Source: Phascolarctos cinereus (lineage: Eukaryota > Chordata > Mammalia > Diprotodontia > Phascolarctidae). Taken from it: a stretch of 64,000 bases of DNA. The position numbers were made by a program, and so were the translations under genes. Shown here piece by piece: positions 11,515 to 22,551 of this stretch (its first letter is position 1; each line of letters begins with the position of its first letter). The stretch spans positions 5,902,001 through 5,966,000 of the forward strand of contig NW_018343953.1 of assembly GCF_002099425.1 (NCBI RefSeq), in the 5' to 3' direction. The notes beneath the pieces are model-generated. The model saw only the letters and a list, made by a program, of their open reading frames with translations, ran no database searches and was not told the DNA's origin.

Positions 11515-11685
11515 CCCTTTAGTGATTCTCCATTGCTTATAAAATAAAGTCCAAACTCCAGGTTTTGATTTTCAAAACTTTGCCCAACCTATATTTCTGT
11601 GCTTACTGTAAGCCATTCCTTTTCATTTCTTTTATTTCTCTGCTGACTGGACTACTGTCCATCTGCTCTTCTTTGGCCATAGTCA
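11515..11685 (+). repeat. L2 LINE fragment, sense
   Basis: Sense distal L2 ORF: 'gtgattctccattgcttata', then 'aaataaagtccaaactccag'. Confidence 0.7.
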
Positions 11686-11890
11686 GCAGGATAAGGAGCA
11701 ATGTGTAGAAGATTTGGAGAGCCAAATTTTGATTTGATGCCCAGAACAAAAAACTTCCTAACACCTAGAACTGACCAAACATGGAATAGACTGCCTCAAG
11801 ATGGTGTTAGGTTCTCAAGGTGGTGGGTTTTTCCTCATAGGCCATGATACTGGGTCTTCCACATGATAGCCTTTCACATAATTAAAGATG
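11686..11890 (+). repeat. CR1/L3 LINE 3' end
   Basis: Sense CR1/L3 3' region: 'tttgatttgatgcccagaac', 'acttcctaacacctagaact', 'atggaatagactgcctcaag'. Confidence 0.75.
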
Positions 11891-12164
11891 ACTATATTGG
11901 GAAAAAAGGGGACTTTAACAGATGGAAATGTTTTGGGAGGGAAAGGGAGAGAGGGGAAAGTATAGAGCTATGAATCCATTCTATATTTTCTTCTCTAGTC
12001 TAAACATCTCGTTTCTTCTGTAATCAGAACCTCAAAAAACCCATTAGTATAGGAGTCTCTCATCTTTAGTTGAAATCCTCTTCTGCATCTATGTAAGGAA
12101 CATGGTTGTTGAGAGCTAGAAGGAAGAGACATGCTGGTCTCTTCTGGCTTCCAGTTTTGAGAGA

Positions 12165-12300
12165 GAAGTCAGTCAATAAATATTTATTAAGAGCTTACTA
12201 TTTGCCAGGCATTATGCTATGTGCTGGCAATACAAATACAAATTTTTTAAAAAATGACAGTCCCTGCCCTCAAGGAGTTTAAGTTCAAAAGTAGTGTAGC
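12165..12300 (-). repeat. L2 LINE 3' end, antisense
   Basis: 'tcaataaatatttattaaga', 'tgccaggcattatgctatgt' and 'cctgccctcaaggagtttaa' mark the antisense L2 3' end. A poly-G run follows at about 12311-12324. Confidence 0.85.
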
Positions 12301-12539
12301 TGGTGTGAAATGGGGGGGGGGGGGAATTGTGCTAAGTTTCCTCCTTAAATAGAGGCCAGGGAGCCAATGGTCCTGCCCTTTATTTAGAAGGACTCATAAT
12401 AATCAGTTTTCTGGGATAGATGACTGTAGCACTTTCATAGAAGAAAGTCATTGTTGTTCTGAGGCTGGGACTTGGGGAGACAGTCATTTCAAGCCTTGTC
12501 ACAAGTTTATAGATTATGAGAAATGGAAGGACTTTGCAG

Positions 12540-12640
12540 ATGATCTAGTCCAATATCTGGTAGCAGAAAAGAGTACTGGTTTTAGAATCAGAGGACCTCA
12601 GTTTAAATCCTAACTCTACCACTTATTATTATTCTTTCTT
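12540..12640 (+). repeat. MIR SINE fragment
   Basis: 'gaatcagaggacctcagttt' and 'aaatcctaactctaccactt' are MIR head sequence. The rest is missing. Confidence 0.6.
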
Positions 12641-12689
12641 ACTTACCACTTACTATCCTTTCTATTCCTTATCCTATACTATTCCCATT

Positions 12690-12880
12690 CAAGACTCTTC
12701 AAGGTCAATCATATCTCACTTTCTAAAATTATATTCATTTAATTAACTTCTGACTTATTTATTTTATGGATAAAGTTGTCTAAGTCTGAAAGGGATAAAT
12801 TGAGGTCCCCCATTAGAATAGTTTTACTGTCTACTTTCTCCTATGCCTCATTTAACTTTTCCTTCAAGAATTTAGGCACT
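12690..12880 (-). repeat. L1 LINE ORF2 fragment, antisense
   Basis: The text around 'gaggtcccccattagaatag' and 'tcatttaacttttccttcaa' is antisense L1 ORF2. Confidence 0.6.
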
Positions 12881-12884
12881 GAGG

Positions 12885-13130
12885 AAAGGATTCTGGGAAG
12901 ATGGCAGAATAGGTCAAAAAATTCTAAGCTCTCCAAATTCCACCCCCCCCAACAAGATAAAATAATGCTTCAGGGCAAATGAAGAGTGGCAAAAATAAAC
13001 AAGAGTTGGGGCAGAACAATAGTCGTCCTGGGACAATTGGAGAAGATCTAAAGAAAGATAGAATACTGGATTCAGGACAATAGCAAGTAAACCAATATGG
13101 GAAGAATGAGAGAACATAAAAGGGAATAAT
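12885..13130 (+). repeat. L1 LINE 5' region fragment, sense
   Basis: 'ctgggaagatggcagaatag' followed by a C-rich run and 'gcttcagggcaaatga' resembles the sense 5' UTR of marsupial L1. It abuts an antisense ORF2 piece, so two insertions or an inverted insertion meet here. Confidence 0.55.
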
Positions 13131-13139
13131 ATAAAATAA

Positions 13140-13265
13140 GCTAAGAAAGATAGACTGGAGACAAACGATCAAGGTCTTTTTAAGCCAAAGAGTTTCTATT
13201 TTATCATTGGAATTCACTGAAGATTCTTGAACAGAGAAGTGATATATTTAATGTTACCAGAGGCT
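13140..13265 (-). repeat. L2 LINE fragment, antisense
   Basis: 'tctattttatcattggaatt' and 'cttgaacagagaagtgatat' match the middle of the antisense L2 copies elsewhere in the window. Confidence 0.6.
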
Positions 13266-13625
13266 AGAGGAAATCAGGTTTTATGGGCCTAAAATTAATA
13301 CCAGTTCTCCCTTTCTTTTCCATTAGTATTTTGGCTTAATCTTCATGGATATTTGCATTGCTATTATATTCAGAAAGGAAGGACCCTTCTCTTACTGAAA
13401 TCTTGATATAAGTGAAATCTGATTAAAATAGGCATCAAAAGCCAGATTGAACCATAAATCATAGAACTTGAGAATCATAAAGGACTCTAACTGTCACGTA
13501 GTCCAACCCATACCTGAAAGGCATGCCTACTATAATACCACAATGGGTCTTCCAGTCTTTGTTTAAAGATTTCTAAAGAGAGGCAATCTACCATGTCTTG
13601 ATCTAGCCCATTCCATTATTAGTTT

Positions 13626-14416
13626 TGTTGTGGTCTGAGAGGTTGTGACCCCTCAAAGACTGGAGCACACAATGGGTCATCTGGAACGAATTCACAAACT
13701 CAAGCATTCTTTAAGTCAAGGTGGCAAAAGGTTTATTGTTACGCTTTTCAGCAGGCAAGGATTCTTAAGGAACCTGCAATCTTAGAGTGGTACAGTTAAA
13801 GTTTATATAGGATAAAATACAATAAAACATGTGCCAAATATGCTAACAAGGTGATTCATGGTGGGATTAAGGAGTGGTTAAGGAGTGGTCAGTTCTTAAA
13901 GGAACATGCACTTCTTTCACCCACTGCGCAGGCGTTGTACCCAGAGTTCACTAGAAAAAAAGCCCACAAGGGGGGGGCCACATGGAGGTGTGGTTTTAGG
14001 CCTGCTACGTCACTAAGTTAACTAGAGTTCAGGGGTAACTGAGAGTTATCCAGTCTGTCACCAGTCAATGTCTTGCTTGACAAGATAGATGTGGGGAGTA
14101 TACAAATGTGTTAAATCTAGAGTACAAATAATGAGGAGTCCAGGATGTAGATAATGAGGTAGGGCTGTAATATAGATAGTCCAGTGGGTAAGAATATCTT
14201 TATGGCCCGGGGCAAAGCCAGTTTAACCTAATAATTCCTTCAGGTGCTGTTTGGAACTGCACTAGGGAAAGAGATGAGGGTGTTGCTGGGCCCACTCATG
14301 AGTAATTGCTAGGCACAGTGTCCTTGGGCTTAGGAGAAACTGTCAGGGATAGTGTTTCTGAGGCTAGGAAGAAATTAGAGTCCAAGCACAAGCACCCAAA
14401 CACAAGCACCCCATCA
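13626..14416 (-). mobile_element. Solo ERV LTR (fossil), inserted in the CR1 LINE
   Basis: On the minus strand this 0.79-kb unit starts with TG and ends with CCACAACA, with an AATAAA signal near 13731 about 100 bp before its 3' end, the usual layout of an LTR. The CR1/L3 text continues on both sides, which sets its limits and shows it inserted later. The flanks share about four bases (gttt/gttc). No internal retroviral region is present, so it looks like a solo LTR. The family was not assigned. Confidence 0.65.
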
Positions 14417-15046
14417 GTTCAATTAAGCATTTTTTCTCAAGCCTAAATTTGCCTCTTTACAACTTCCACCCATTTTTGCTAATTATGTCCTATGAGACCA
14501 AATAGAACAAGTGTAATTCCTCTCCCACATGAAAGCCCTTCAAATACTTGAACATAGTTCTCATATCCTTTCCCAGTCTTCTCTTCTTTAAGTTCAATAT
14601 TCCCAGTTTGTTCAGCTTGTCTGCATGATTTAAACTTAAGGTCTATTGTTGTCCTTGTTGTTCTTCTCTGGGCACTCTTCAGTTTATCAGTGTCTTTTTT
14701 ATACTGTGGTGCCCAGAATTTAATCCTTCAGGTGGGCATGAATGAAGGCAGAGTACAATAGGTCTGTCATTTACCTATTCCTGGAAGCTTTGCTTTTCTT
14801 AAATCAACCTAAGATTGAGCTAACTTTTTTGGCTGCCAAATCACAATACTAATTCGTATTAGGTTTGTAATCCATTAAAATTCCCAAATATATTTCAGAA
14901 TAACTGTCGTCTTCTCATACTTCTACCGTCTTTTATTTGCAAGGTTGATTTTGTATACCTAATCATATGACTTCGCATTTATCACTGTTAGATTTCATCT
15001 GATTAGATTCAACCTAATGTTCTCTAGCCTTTCAATATCTTTTTGT

Positions 15047-15200
15047 GGGGTAGCTAGGTGGCACAGTGGATAAAGCATCAGCCCTGAAGTCAGGAGGACC
15101 TGAGTTCAAAGCCAGCCTCAAACCAAACACTTGATACTTACTAGCTGTGTGACCCTTGGCAAGTCACTTAACCCCAATTGGCAAAAAAAAAATTTTAAAA
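15047..15200 (+). repeat. A-tailed marsupial CORE-SINE
   Basis: 'ggtagctaggtggcacagtg', 'agctgtgtgacccttggcaa' and an A-rich tail. Flanking 'atctttttg' on both sides is a likely target-site duplication. Confidence 0.9.
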
Positions 15201-15295
15201 AAAGATCTTTTTGTATCGTTCTTATTATTCAGTATGTTATATCTTCCTTCTGCTTGATGCCATCTGCAAATGTGATGATAGTCCATGAGTTAACT

Positions 15296-16455
15296 AGTAT
15301 TAAGCACCTACTATGTGCTAGGCACTGTTGGAAGGGTTGGAGATACAAAGAAAGGTAAAAGTCCCTGCTCTTGAAGAGGTTATAGTCCAATCAGGAAGAC
15401 AACATGCAAACAACTATGTACAAAGAAGAACTAAAGATAGTCATCAGACAGAAGGCACTGGCTTTAAAGGGTTTAAGAAAGGCTTCTTGTAGAAGGTGTG
15501 ATTTTAATTAAAACTCAAAAAAAAAAAGCCAAGGAAACTAGAAGATAGAAACAAGGAGATAAAGAGATTCAGTCATGGGAGACAGCCAGTGAAAATGCCT
15601 GGAGCTGGGAAATGGAATGATGTATGCAAAGAACAGCAAGGAAGCTAATGTCACTGGATTAAAGCATACATAGTGGGATGTAAGGTATACCAACACTAGA
15701 AAAGTTGGAAGAAGCTAGGTTATGGAGGAATTTGTAAGCCAAACAGATTTTATATTCGATCCTGGAGGCAATAGGGAGCCACTGGAGTTGATTGAATGGG
15801 GGGGGGGTGTAGAGAGATGGAGTGTGACATAGCCAGACTTTTACTCTGAGAAGATGAAATTGACAGCTGAGTAGAGGATGGACTAGAATGGGGAGATACT
15901 TCAGATAAGGAGACCAACCAGCAAGTCATTGTAATAGTCTAGGTGTGAGGTGCTGAGGGTGTCCACTAGGGTGGTAGTTGTATCAGATAAGAAAAGGTAA
16001 CATACAAAAGGGATGTTATGAAGATAGAAACTATAGGAAATGGCAACTGATTTTATCTGGGATAGTTAGGAGAGTGAGGAGTTGAAGATCAACTGTGAGC
16101 CTGGGTGACTGGGAGAATAATGGTACCCTCAATAGTAATAGAAAAAATAGGAAGAGAAGAGTTTGGGAGGGAAAATAACTGTTCAGTTTTGAACTTAAGA
16201 TTTTTATGAGATGTAAAGTTGGGGCTGTCTAGGGAGATGTAAGATGAGAGGTCAGGAAAGAGGTTAAGGATTGAACAAATAAACATGAGGCATCATCTGT
16301 GTTGAGGTAATACTTGAATCCATGGCGGATGATATCACCAAGTAAAATGGTATAGAGGGGTAAGAAAGCCCAAGACAGAGCCTTGGAATATACCCAAGGC
16401 AAATGGGCATGACATAGATGAAGATCTAGCAAAGGAAACAGAAAGAACAGTCAGA
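15296..16455 (-). repeat. L2 LINE, antisense, inserted in CR1
   Basis: 'aagcacctactatgtgctag', 'ggagatacaaagaaaggtaa', 'ggaggcaatagggagccact' and 'catggcggatgatatcacca' follow the antisense L2 order. About 1.15 kb. Confidence 0.85.
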
Positions 16456-16828
16456 CAGATAGACAGATAGGAGTCATTAATAAAAATATTAAATACCACA
16501 GTGTCAAGCAGGGATCACTGGAGTGCTCTACTTGAAACCTCCTGCCACTGACATCGAACCATTAACAGTTATTCTTTTAATCTAGCCATCCAACCACTTC
16601 TAGATTCTTCTAATTGTATTATCATATAGTGAAGGATATGCTGAAGCCAGCTCAAATGGGCTTGATAGAGCTAATTGTTCAAATTTTAGTGTGATATTTA
16701 CATCTCAGAAATCAGCAAATGTTACACATAAGAGCTTCATTTATTGTTTTGTTAATTATGTAGACTTAAGAAAGTGATATAGAAAATGTTAATCATGCAG
16801 ATCAAACTTAAAAAGTGTGTCATATAAG

Positions 16829-16974
16829 GCAGCTAGGTGGTGCAGTGGAGACAGCACCAGCCTTGAAGTCAGGAGGACCTGAGTTCAAATTTAGCCTCAG
16901 ACCAAACACTTGATACTTACTAGCTGTGTGACCATGGGCAAGTCACTTAACCCCAATAGCCTAAAAAAAAAAAA
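16829..16974 (+). repeat. A-tailed marsupial CORE-SINE
   Basis: 'ggcagctaggtggtgcagtg', 'ctgtgtgaccatgggcaagt' and a poly(A) tail. It is flanked by 'aaaaagtgtgtcat' on both sides, a clear target-site duplication. Confidence 0.92.
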
Positions 16975-18034
16975 GTGTGTCATGCCTACATTACCGTTTG
17001 TTGTTATTGTTTTCAGGAGAGTCAGTTGATAAGCATTTACCAATATATTGCTCCATAAAGCCCACATCTCTCCATTTTTATCACAACAATGGTATGAAAT
17101 ATTTTATCCAAAGCTTCACTAAAATCTAGGCTAACCATATTCAGATCACTTCCCTCATCTACTGGTTTAATAATTCTATCAAAAAAATAAAGATTAGTCT
17201 GGTACGATCTGTTGATGAAGTCATGCTAACTCCTTGGAATCACTGCTTCACTTTTTAGATGGTAATTAACTGTTTCCTTAGAAATCTTATAATTTTCCAA
17301 GTTATCAAAGTCAAACTCACTGACCTATCATTTTCAGGTAGTTCTCACCCCCTCCCTTTTTTTTAAATCAAGACAATATGTATTTGCCATCAATCCTGTA
17401 GTACCTCTCCCATTTTTCTATCTTTCAATTTCACTGATATTATTTCAGCTATCACGATTGCCAATTCTCTCAATGCCTAGGGTTGTAGTATATCTGGGTC
17501 AGGTGACATAAATTTTTCAAGGGCAACTCAGTATTCTCTTACTATCTCCTTAATTATCTTGGCATCAACTCCCCACTTGTCATTTTTTTCTGTTAGTTCT
17601 AATGCAAAGATCACATTCATTAGCAGGAAAAAAATAGAATCAGAAATTAAATTAAACATTTCTTCTTTCTCTCTATTGTTGGTTATTATCTCGTTTGCCT
17701 AAAGGAAAGTTGTCATCCCTTTTTTTTTTTTGCTACTCAGTTTTCTCTGGGTATAGTATTAAAGTTCAGTAAAGTTCTGCCTTTTCCCAACTCTCTGTTT
17801 CAGAAATATTAAGAAATAAATATTTCTCTAGTCTGAGAAAGTGAATGAAGGAAACCTCATCAATACTGAAATGTGAAGAAAAATAGTGGCCTGAGCTAAA
17901 TCCCTTTCCCCCCTGTCAAAGACCTAGCCACTTTCTGTAGCTGGGTAAAAAATTCGTGGGGTAAGGCACTCCACTGGGAGTGCTTTTTCTCTCTTCTTTT
18001 TTTGCAGGCTTTTATTTTTCTTGTCTAAGTCCCA

Positions 18035-18155
18035 CGATGTTGATATAGATAGATAGAAAGATAGATTGATAGATAGATATAGATAGTTTGATAGATACAT
18101 AGACATAAATATCTGTATCTATTTATATGTGTGTACATATATGTATGTGTGTATA
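18035..18155. repeat. GATA-rich and TATG-rich microsatellite
   Basis: Imperfect (GATA)n with some GATT and GATAT units, passing into a TG/TA-rich stretch. Confidence 0.85.
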
Positions 18156-18465
18156 AATTCCATATATCAGAAGTCAGGAGGGTCTAAACTAAACCATCTT
18201 TCCTTCTCCAGAATAGCTATTACAATAGGATCACAGAAATCACTAAGGGGCAACTGAAAGTGAGGAGAGGAGTATGAACATAATTAAGGTGGGAAGGAGC
18301 CTTCCTAGAGCCCTGTTTGGTCTGTAGGGCTCAAAGTCCCTTTTGGTAACAGCTGGGGAGCTCTATCTGTCCAATCATCGACAGAAGGGCCAAATTCTGA
18401 AAGTGAGGGCCTAGAGCAGTCATGCTATTTTTTTCCCTAGAGATCTTGACTACAAAAGCTATTTT

Positions 18466-18775
18466 TCATATTAGGTCTCTGCCTAATGCATTGTGGAGCC
18501 ATTTCCCTTTCTCTAATTCTCTGATCAATACGGGTTTATTTAAATGATTATATATAGGACCCCTGGAGTTTTCAAGATCCAGCCTAGATTCAATTTCCTT
18601 CACGACAATTAAAATGATCTCTCCTATACAAATTTCTTCTACCACTCTGTTCAGGTCTCTCATAATATCACAGAAAAGTGTAATTTCAGGGTTTGAAGAG
18701 AATTCAGTGGCCAAGTTGTCAAAGTCCAAACATACCTGAAAACATATTCTCTCTATAATATATCCCTTCTTATTT
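18466..18775 (-). other. Unidentified open frame of about 100 codons
   Basis: The minus strand is open from about 18770 to a stop near 18466. The frame contains MRDLNRVVEEICIGEI and a charged, amphipathic C-terminal half, and lacks the low-complexity look of nearby chance frames. An AG acceptor-like site (TATGTTTTCAG|GT) lies near 18736. No family is recognised. There is no ATG at the front of the long frame. It may be a fragment of an old mobile element or a chance frame. Confidence 0.25.
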
Positions 18776-19250
18776 TTTAAATTTTATTAATTTATTTTGA
18801 TTTATCAATAATCATTTCCATATGCTTTTGAGTTGAAATTTTTTCTCCCCTTTCGTACCCCCCACCCTTCCCAAGACGGAGCACAATCTGATATAGACTT
18901 TACATTTACATTCCTATTAAACATATTTTCACATTAGTGAAGTTGTAAGTAAAAATTAAAACCAATACGAGGAACCATCAGAAAGATGAAACAAAACTCA
19001 ACAGAAGGTAAAAATAAGTGATAGTGATTCGACTTCCATAGTTCTTTCTTTGGATGTGGACAGCATTTTCCATCCCGAGGCCTCTGGAGGTGTTTTAGAT
19101 CCTTGTAATGCTGAGAAGGGTTCAGTATAACAATATTAGTCATCACATAACGTGGCTGTTATTGTGTACAAAGTCCTCTTGGTTCTGCTTGCTTCACTCA
19201 GCATCAGACCATATAAGTCTTTCCAGGTTTTTCTGAAGTCAGCCAACATA
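18776..19250 (-). repeat. L1 LINE 3' region, antisense
   Basis: 'attttattaatttattttga', 'cccttcccaagacggagcac' and 'gcttcactcagcatcagacc' form the antisense 3' end of a marsupial L1. Confidence 0.75.
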
Positions 19251-19289
19251 TCCCTTCTTTGCTTAAATATTTTTAGAGGACAAATTCCT

Positions 19290-19470
19290 TTTCTGCTTTT
19301 GAATAGTTCTAATTTTTAGGAAGTTTCTCTTTGTATAAAGTGTAAACATTTCTCCACTAGTTATACCAATCAATTATCCCTAGTTCTAGCCTCTGGGGTA
19401 AAACAGAACAAGTCTAATCTTCCTTTTCAGTGACACCCTTCAAACACTGTCCTTTGGTCTTATCACACTG
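19290..19470 (-). repeat. CR1/L3 LINE fragment, antisense
   Basis: 'aggaagtttctctttgtata', 'ctagcctctggggtaaaaca' and 'gaacaagtctaatcttcctt' match the antisense CR1/L3 text at 14.4 kb. Confidence 0.7.
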
Positions 19471-20000
19471 TTCCTAACAAGGTCCATCCCATGGAGCAGA
19501 TATGGATATGGACCTATATGCTTTGACCTTTTCAGTCAGCCACATGTGCTCTGGTACCTTGCCAAAGAACCCATAGTTACTTAATGGTCTCAATGTTGGG
19601 AGGAGGTGGAGAGTGAAAGTGGAGGTGGGATGTAAACATTGAAAGTTATGTGAATTTTGTTAGCATATTCATCTGTTATTGGTTGCCTTTACATGGAACT
19701 GCATAAAAGAGAATAGGCCAATAAGCCAGGAACTACTGCCCACTCATCAGACTTCAAATGGAGAAGACAAATCCTCCATTTCTCCCTTTCTCTTCTTCTT
19801 TTGATTGTGCCATTTGGAACAGTTCCAGTTCTTCCTTGGACTTCCACAAAGAGGTGGAATTCCTAACCTTAGATAATGTTTCTTTTTTATCAATTTGATA
19901 TTAATAGAGGTATTTTATTATATTTTATGGTCCCTGACTGTCTCATTGCATTCTAATTCTGTGCATGAGTCATTGGACTGGCCTGAGATAGGCCCAGACT
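19471..20000. other. No gene or clear repeat recognised
   Basis: About 0.5 kb of ordinary-looking AT-rich sequence. 'aataggccaataagccagg' near 19712 is promoter-like in composition, but nothing further supports a promoter. Confidence 0.3.
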
Positions 20001-20009
20001 AGGACAGAT

Positions 20010-20150
20010 GTATTGAGATTGAGATGCCTATGGGAGATGAAATTTGAAATATACAATAGCAAGTTGGTGATTCTTGACCAGGTCTCAGGACAGACCAGTG
20101 CTGGAGAAACAAATCTAAAAGTTATCTTTGTAGAGAACAGTTAGGAGATG
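20010..20150 (-). repeat. L2 LINE fragment, antisense
   Basis: 'ttgagatgcctatgggagat' and 'aatagcaagttggtgattct' resemble the distal-ORF part of the antisense L2 copies. It is much diverged. Confidence 0.45.
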
Positions 20151-20189
20151 TATCTTTAAATTTTATTTCTCTACATTTTCCTCTAAATT

Positions 20190-20360
20190 ATTTGTAATTT
20201 TATTCCCTGGGGCCAAGCAGAACATATCTAATCTCTAGTTCATATGATTTCCCTTCAAATATTTGATGACCATTATAACTTCCCTTCCTCCAAATGTCTT
20301 CTCTACTCTAAACAAAGCCAGTTCCTAACTGATTCTTCTTTGGCATGGTCTTCTTACCAC
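20190..20360 (-). repeat. CR1/L3 LINE fragment, antisense
   Basis: 'tccctggggccaagcagaac' and 'cccttcaaatatttgatgac' match the same CR1/L3 region seen at 14.45 kb. Confidence 0.65.
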
Positions 20361-20759
20361 ATCAATCAGAGCTGTAACTCATTTGGGGTGAACGAACTTT
20401 TTCTGAAGAAGGTGCTCACACTGGGGAAGGATCACACACTTCCTCCTCACAGTTACTACATCCTACACCTTATGCCTTAGTCCTCTCACTCTACATGGGG
20501 CATCTGCGCTGGCTCCTACCCAAGTAACTTCTACCAACATTACCAAAATAGTTCTTTTACAATGTTACCTCTCTCAAAGTCAGCCTTGCTTTTCATGTCC
20601 TGTAGAGGTGAGTGATAGATTTTCTGGGGCATGAGCTGCACCCTTTTAGCATAGCAGTACCAGTGTTGGAATTGTCCTCTATACGAACAACTATTCATTC
20701 CCAAACTCCGATATCAAAAAGCAGAATGGGTTGACTTGGGAGGATGTGGACTCCCCCTG

Positions 20760-20950
20760 AATAGAAGTTTTCCAGTAAAGCCTATATGACTGCTTATTAG
20801 ATATGTGGCGTTGGGCAACTCACTTCTTTTTTTTTTTTACTTTTTTTTGCTTATTCTTCTTAGGACTCATTTTCCTCATCTACAAAACGAAACTTGATTA
20901 CACTAAATTCCAAGTCCAGATCCTATATTGTAGAGCTGATTCTTCTTCAG
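20760..20950 (+). repeat. MIR SINE with T-rich interruption
   Basis: 'gatatgtggcgttgggcaac' and 'tcattttcctcatctacaaa' flank a T-rich interruption at about 20826-20848. Confidence 0.6.
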
Positions 20951-21044
20951 GAGTTAGTTGGATTAATTGGCCTCTGAAGACTGTCCCAGAACTGAGGTTC
21001 TGTAATTATAGGATTGGTCTAGGAGTCAAGAGACCTGGTTTCTA

Positions 21045-21297
21045 ATCTTGGTGTTGTTGTCAGTCATGTTTAACTCTTTGTGACCCCATTTGGGGCTTTT
21101 TTGTTAAGATACTGAAGTGGTTTGCCATTTCCTTCTGTAGCTCATCTTACAGATAAGGAAACTGAGGCAAATAGGGTTAAGTATCTTGCTCAGGATCACT
21201 CAGATAGTAAGTGTTTGAGGCCAGACTTGAACTCAGGAAGATGAATCTTCCTGACTCCAGGCCTGGCACTCTATCCCCTGCATCACCTAGCTACACC
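21045..21297 (-). repeat. Mar1-type SINE, full length
   Basis: Antisense: 'gttgttgtcagtcatgttta', 'gtgaccccatttggggcttt', 'cttgctcaggatcactcaga', 'cctgcatcacctagctac'. Confidence 0.9.
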
Positions 21298-21724
21298 CTC
21301 CACCTAGCTGTTGCCTCCTAGCCTTGGTGGTGTTTCTAAAGAGCTACTAGAGAAATCCCTTCTTTCTTGACTCTCATTAGGGTTTCACAGGATTGAGAGG
21401 TTGTGAATAAACCTATGAAATCATCTAGTCCATCCCCTTCATATAGCACTTCTACAAATTAGAGTTCAGCCCAAGGAAGAGACTTACCCCAAGGTGACAC
21501 AAGGCTATGCAAACACCATAACTATAATGTTGATTATATGTCACCCTTAGATGACCTTAAGAGTACTGCTCTGCTTTACTATTCACAAATCCACAATCTT
21601 CATATTCTTAGCTGGGAATTCTATTTTAGTTAAGGAAGTCATAAGGAAGGAAATGTAACTTCTGAGGAGTTTTTGAAGGATGGGAGGAAGGTTATTCTAA
21701 GTTCACAGTCAAAATAGCAGTGTT

Positions 21725-21930
21725 TTATAATTCTTTAAAGGTTTGCAAAGTACTTTCTGCCCCTAACCCTGTGAGGTAGGTAGTCTAAGTGTTCTGACTC
21801 CCATGCTTTAGCAGAAGAAATTGAGGCTCAGAAGGTGAAGAAGTTATCCAGTCACCTGGCTAATAAGTGATGGGCAGAAGACCTGGATTTGTTCTTTATT
21901 ATGAGTCATGTGGTCTTCCTACAGAATTGC
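21725..21930 (-). repeat. MIR SINE downstream of gene B
   Basis: Antisense MIR: 'aggtttgcaaagtactttct', 'aattgaggctcagaaggtga', 'cagaagacctggatttgttc'. Confidence 0.75.
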
Positions 21931-22021
21931 ACTTCCTCTCTGCCGGCTGGGCAATTTTTATTCCTCCATGTAGAAAAAAAAGTGAAAAGTTGATCAGTTT
22001 AGTGTCTAAAAAATAATCACG

Positions 22022-22027
22022 TTTATT
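22022..22027 (-). terminator. Poly(A) signal of defensin gene B
   Basis: AATAAA on the minus strand, about 370 bp past the stop codon of gene B. No repeat lies between stop and signal. Confidence 0.6.
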
Positions 22028-22396
22028 TCATGTAGTATTTACAGAGCCTGAAACACCCAAGGTAAGGCCTCAGCTGCCAGAAACCAACCACTTGTGAAGT
22101 CTGCCAGCTGTGAAGCCGGCAAGACGATCTGTCACAAATTTGAAGCAGAATTCATCACAATGTTGGTGTCTAGAAGTCTGTGTAGAAGAAGGGATGTGTG
22201 AACAAGAGCTTCAAAGAGGAGAGACTGTGTTTTCTGTGTCACCCAAGAAGAAACATCTGCCCGTCCCAGGGAAGAAGAAGAGGGGAGAAGGGACACGTTT
22301 GAGGATGGCTGTTGGTTAGGAACCATTATTGCTTCATAAAAGTGAGGAGGTGATGATTGTCTCAAGGAGTTCTCCTGTGATTCCTTAGCCTTAGGA

Positions 22397-22551
22397 TTAG
22401 AAACGTAGTCTTTTACAGCAAGGTTTAGCAAAGCCACAGCTTCCCAATTTGTTCTCATTCCAGGGACACATTCCATTGCGACAAAGACCAGAAATCTCCT
22501 TGCATTTTTGGGCATTATTTACTGAGCTGCTTCTTTGGAGAGGATTATCTC
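22397..22551 (-). CDS. Gene B exon 2, defensin core exon
   Basis: 155 nt encode the rest of codon 46 to the TAA stop. The acceptor, TTTATGCAG|GA, follows a long T tract. A longer open frame on the same strand (22515..22132) is out of phase with this exon and is a shadow. Confidence 0.9.

Larger units (their letters stand above)
13450..17640 (-). repeat. CR1/L3 LINE, antisense, split by four insertions
   Basis: Pieces at 13450-13625, 14417-15045, 15205-15295, about 16470-16625 and 17055-17640 follow each other in CR1/L3 order. Markers are 'gtccaacccatacctgaaag', 'caagcctaaatttgcctctt', 'actgtggtgcccagaattta', 'gatgccatctgcaaatgtga', 'ccatccaaccacttctagat' and 'ttagtctggtacgatctgtt'. The gaps are filled by a solo LTR, two SINEs and an L2. 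At roughly 1.7 kb of LINE text it is one of the longest CR1 copies here. Confidence 0.82.

Noticed and set aside
22132-22515. 127-codon minus-strand open frame
   Set aside because: It overlaps exon 2 of gene B in another phase. The cysteine-rich frame joined to the upstream leader exon is the real one.
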